Shown here: positions 60,201 to 64,000 of the stretch, one piece after another
Layout: the number at the start of each line of letters is the position of its first letter
How positions within the stretch are numbered: position 1 is the stretch's first letter
Assembly (NCBI GenBank): GCA_028583605.1
Contig: CM053327.1
Span: 14,247,629-14,311,628, forward strand
Source: Dastarcus helophoroides
Taxonomy: Eukaryota; Arthropoda; Insecta; Coleoptera; Bothrideridae
Direction of reading: 5' to 3'
Length of the DNA stretch: 64,000 nucleotides
The notes under the pieces: generated by a model
What the model saw: only the letters and a program-made list of their open reading frames with translations
The model's database searches: none
Told to the model about the DNA's origin: nothing
Translations under genes and position numbers: made by a program

Positions 60201-61080
60201 ACTTTAAAATCTATATCAAAAGTAGGAATTTCCGTTTTTGGTCGCAATTTTGAAAAAAAAAGTAAAAATTGAAAGTGTACATTAGGAAACACTTAGAATT
60301 TGTTGAATTTAAACTAGAAATTTTTAGAATAACATAACTAAATGTAAAATTCTAAAGAAATAAGAAATAAATAGGAATAAAAATTCGAAATATAAGGAAA
60401 CAATGCAAACTCAACAAATTTTGAGGAAAAAGTCGAAATGTTGAAATAATCAACATTTTTAGTATCCTAAGGTTAAACTTGAGAATACTATAAGCGATAA
60501 TAAAAATAGCACATATTTTGTGAAAAAACTTAAAGTATATTTCGAGTTTGCAGTCGAAATTCAGAAAAAAAGTAAAACTTTCTAGTTTCAGCTAGAACTT
60601 TAAAAACATAATAAAAACTATGATTCGTACATTGTAAGAGGTTTTTTATTTGAGTTGAAACCTTAATTGTCAAGATTAAAACGAATTAAATAAGCTCGAA
60701 ATTTATAAAAGAAAACGCCTTTCGAAATTTCGACAAAAAAATGCAAGGTTGTGAAAGTTAAAGTCGTACTTTCGAAGGAAAAGTGCAAACTCGGAGTTAT
60801 AAGTAAAAATTTGAAATTCGGAAAAATCTTGGAATTTGTTAGCAACATTTTTTTTATATAAATTCGAAATGATGATAGTGACAAAGTTTCGAAAATAACC
60901 CAGTAGAAATTAAAATGTATATCGGGTTTTTAAGAAAAAAGTTAAATATTTTGGGTTTTAGATTTTGATATCTTAGGATAAGAACCGAAAATTCGAAGAA
61001 AAGTCTGCATTTTTAGAAAAAGCTATTAGTAAAAACAATAATAATGGAAATTGAAAGTGGAAATTCAAACTCGGATCCTA
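57250..61080. repeat. Longest A/T-rich repeat region, mixed polarity
   Basis: About 3.8 kb. Forward words (agtcaaatttccaaaaaaagtc) prevail at 58.33-58.65 kb, reverse words (aatttcaactg, tttttcgaaattttcag) at 59.0-60.2 kb, and forward words again at 60.22-61.05 kb. No gene is recognised. Confidence 0.55.
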
Positions 61081-61084
61081 CGAA

Positions 61085-61330
61085 AAATTGTCTCGCTTTT
61101 AGATTCCTGCTTCTGAATTGAAGGTGCGCAGTTTGCTTTTCCTCTGCAAACGTTTTCACATCCTGTGCAAACCAGGGTTTGACTGTCTTTTCTCGTTTAA
61201 AATGGTTTTCCTTCGTCCCGGGGCTTTTTCTGCGGCTGTAATTATGTTCGTCTTCAGTTTTTCCCAGGCAGCTTCGAGGCCAACTGCCTCCAAAATTTTG
61301 ATGTTATTTATCTGGGGTGAAAAAAAAATC
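61085..61330 (-). pseudogene. LINE fragment, linker between endonuclease and reverse transcriptase
   Basis: The minus-strand frame reads LEAAWEKLKTNIITAAEKAP, then GRRKTILNEKRQSNPGL and, after a stop, further basic residues. The pattern of a Trp-centred helix, alanine-rich segment and KR-rich stretch is usual between the endonuclease and RT of RTE/jockey-type LINEs. Only about 80 codons remain and flanks are A/T-rich repeat. It is different in sequence from the LINE family at 13 and 17 kb. Confidence 0.5.
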
Positions 61331-61999
61331 ATTTCTAGAAAAGGTTTAATTTTTGGGAAAAACAAAATGAAATTTATTTTAGCTTACCGAGACCAGTTTG
61401 TAAGATATCTAAATTATTATTTAAATAAATGAAATTTTTTATTTTTAAAAACAGTTTTTACAGATATTTAAAATTTTTAAAATGCCACCTTATAACAAAA
61501 AATAAAATAGTCTTTTTTTACGTGGAAACGAAAAACAAGGGGATTGAAAAAATTAAACTGAGGTCAAAAATCCAAAATAAAAATAAAAAAAAATGCGCAA
61601 CATTGGACATTGATGTCTCGGGAAAAAAGCAAAACGTGGTGTGGAAATTTTAAGAAACAATTCGAAATTTGTAAAAATCCAAATTTTTGAGAATATGAAA
61701 TTCGAAATTTTAAGAAACATATTGACATTTCTAAATTACACTTGTAACTTAGAAGCACGGACCCTTATAAAGCTGTTAATAACATCGATAATAAATGCCA
61801 TTTTCTTAGATATTTTATGCCGCCTATTTCTAAAATTACCGAAACATATATTTTTTAGATATTATTATAAGGATTTATTCTGTGACTCTCGTTGTAAAAT
61901 ATGCTTTTATGACGTGAATGTATGCCGTAAAGAGAGCATTTAGATATTTTTTTGACTAAAAGCCATATTTTACGCCTTGCGAAATAAAATATGTCTTTA
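61331..61999. repeat. A/T-rich sequence, no gene recognised
   Basis: Mostly low-complexity A/T-rich DNA with a few forward-polarity repeat words (gaaattttaagaaac twice in tandem near 61650-61720). Confidence 0.4.
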
Positions 62000-62680
62000 G
62001 ACGCAGCATGTCTTAATAGAGGGCCTCAAGAGGATTACCTTGTAGAAATTTTTCAATGTAGCCGCCAAGCGTGTTATTTATGGCTTTATTTCCAACCCTA
62101 AACCAACGACCACAAGTGAATTCCATGTCTTTCCCCAATTTTTCCGGATGATTAATACAGCGGCCAAGCGGCCAATTGTCGGCTTAATCACGCCCCGATC
62201 AAAGGTTCAGACGAGCTTTCACATAACCCTGTCAATCGCACGCATTTTTCCGCAAAATAACATTTTTACTAAACCGACGGCGATTTTTCACGCTGCGAGG
62301 GTGGAAAATTTATTTGTCAGAGGTCGAGATTTCCCTTTCAGCCGTTTATATCGGAAAGCGCTTTTTCCGACGACCTCGTGTATACTAAAAAGTCCATAGA
62401 TGTGAAAAGCAACGTCGTTTGATGACCAGAGAATCGATGTTTCGACCATCAATTTCCCTTCTGGATAACGAGCTTTGCCGCAGGTTCATTTTTTATTTGA
62501 AACTTTCCTCAACAATGTAATAGGGCCCCGCAGCCTCGTTATTCATGAAATTAGCCGTGTCAATGATAGCCGCAATTCGTCTCCACTTACCACAGGGCGC
62601 AAAAACCATTTCTGCTTTCGTTTTGTTCCCATTTACATATCAGTTCCGAACAAATTGCAAAGTATTTAAATAATAAAAAG
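62000..62680. other. Normal-complexity island, regulatory candidate
   Basis: The words gttatttatggctttattt, gatgattaatacagcgg and gggccccgcagcctcg stand out from flanking repeat. The 83- and 64-codon frames have no motifs. Composition suggests conserved non-coding DNA with possible homeodomain sites; conservation is untested. Confidence 0.3.
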
Positions 62681-63895
62681 CTGTTCGACTTGTAATATCG
62701 ACGTTAAAAAATATCGATACTAACAATCGAAATTTTAAAAAGAAAATTAAATAGGAAAAAATTTCAAATTTTTTTTACAAAAAATTAAAATCTTACGAAA
62801 CCTCAAAATATTTATCTCGAAATTTAATAGCTTATTGTTAGATAATTAGTCAAATGTTAAAATTTGTTCGAATAAATGGTTAAAATAGCATATGCGATAA
62901 AAATAATATTCTCTCTTAGTATATGACGCAATACAAATTAGAACTTATAAATAGAAGCAACAAATGAAAACCTATCGATTTTAATAGCTATAACCAAATT
63001 TAGAGATATTTGCTTTATTAAATTGGAATGTAGATTTAAAATACGCACTGTTATTGATTGAAAGCGATACCAAATTATTTTAGGGAAGGTTTAACTCACT
63101 TTACCTTGCAGATCTTTAATCTGCACTGATACTTTTAACTAAGCAAAACTTTCAAACAATTAAATTTTTCATCCGATAGCCATTGTTGCGAAAGGTGGGG
63201 CCTTCAAAAAATAAAATCTTTAAATGTTCAGTATCGAGAGTAATTTTATTCCAGTTAGGACCACTTCACATTCACTGTCGCATATAAGAATTTGCTGAAG
63301 AAGCAAATATGGCGGATGCGCAGGGCTAAGAAAATAAGTAATAATTTCAGTTACCTTCAGGCAGAAGATTATTTACGGACGATGGATAGATTAATAGAGA
63401 ATTAAAACATACCGTCGACTAACGAGACTTTAAAGCTGAAAATCACTAGAAAATCGGTAAATGTGTTAACGTTTCGACCTATATTTTTTCCTAACTTTGA
63501 AACATTGTAGCTTTTAGAAGGTACGGCATGGATTAATTTAACTTGCAAATCTTCAATTTAAATCCAAATCAAAACTTTTGTTGATAATTTAACTTTAACT
63601 GTTAAATATCAATTTTTTTCCTTAAACGTATACATGCTTAAACAACAAAAACATTTGAGAAAAAACCCATCTATTTGAATTTTTTCCAAAATATCGTTTT
63701 TTTTTCAAAATTACTAGCTAAGATTGTTTTTTTTTAATTTCAATTTTTCTCAAAATTTCAGGTGTAAATTAATTATCCCGATGTTTCGATTTCAAGTTCG
63801 ATATTTCGAGATCATTTTACTTTACTAATTTCAAGCTCTTTATTAAAACTTTGATTTCTTTTCTTAAACATTTTTAAATTAATTATATTTATTCG
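62681..63895. other. Intergenic, nothing recognised apart from A/T-rich repeat patches
   Basis: Patches of the A/T-rich repeat lie at 62.74-62.86 and 63.59-63.86 kb. No gene signal is seen. Confidence 0.4.
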
Positions 63896-64000
63896 TTATT
63901 ACATCAGCATCAGCATCGCCAATGTAGTGATTCGATTGCCGTGACAGCAGATAGGGATTGGCCCCAAGCAGCCCTTTCTGTGATCAATGGTGCCCGATGG
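63896..64000. other. Sequence of different composition at the window edge
   Basis: At about 63900 composition changes to a G/C-richer sequence (atcagcatcagcatcgcc, gattggccccaagcagcc) that runs off the window. It could be the edge of an exon or a mobile element. Too little is visible to say. Confidence 0.25.

Noticed and set aside
1..64000. CRISPR arrays, operons or bacterial regulatory features
   Set aside because: Spliceable exons, eukaryotic retroelements and composition show this is nuclear eukaryotic DNA. No regular repeat-spacer array is present; the 376-bp pair is not one.

Overview
This looks like 64 kb of insect nuclear DNA. It is AT-rich and intron-bearing, and transposon relics take up most of it. 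A mariner, hAT elements, a jockey/CR1-like LINE, Ty3/gypsy derivatives and Penelope-like (GIY-YIG) sequence fit an arthropod, and a signal-peptide exon resembles insect neuropeptide precursors. I cannot name the order.

Only two host genes can be argued for. One is an intronless ORF at 43.17-44.61 kb (+) for a catalytically dead serine-protease homologue with a long acidic N-terminal domain and hydrophobic ends. The other is a coding exon at 24.71-24.99 kb (+) with a signal peptide, a phase-1 splice donor and possible neuropeptide-precursor identity. Its promoter or first exon may be the GC-rich island at 19.74-20.21 kb, across a roughly 4.5 kb intron.

Layout: 0-0.8 kb Penelope GIY-YIG remnant split by a 414-bp MITE; 5.1 kb a hammerhead-ribozyme motif; 9.82-11.13 kb a dead mariner; 13.0-14.1 and 16.1-19.0 kb two decayed copies of one LINE family (-); 30.3-32.8 kb an internally deleted gypsy element with one LTR (-); 34.3-34.7 kb a foldback element; 37.2-40.5 kb a non-autonomous hAT with 8-bp target duplication; 45.5-47.7 kb a nearly intact hAT inserted into a tRNA-like sequence; 49.1-50.5 (-) and 52.7-53.6 kb (+) two gypsy derivatives sharing one internal deletion; 54.2-57.2 kb a tRNA-derived SINE and hammerhead-bearing repeats; 61.1-61.3 kb a LINE scrap.

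Between these, perhaps 40% of the window is an unusual degenerate A/T-rich repeat built on a gtcgaaattttgaaaa-like word, with long blocks of one polarity. A few islands of normal complexity with homeodomain-like cores may be conserved regulatory DNA.

The strongest candidate for an undescribed system is at 56.68-57.21 kb. Two 149-bp direct repeats, 376 bp apart and differing at 2 positions, each carry a near-perfect minus-strand hammerhead ribozyme with extended stem I, perfect stem II and a palindromic ACCGGU stem III. Self-cleavage of a transcript across the pair would release a 376-nt RNA. A decayed relative lies 2.4 kb away, and a different type I hammerhead lies at 5.1 kb.
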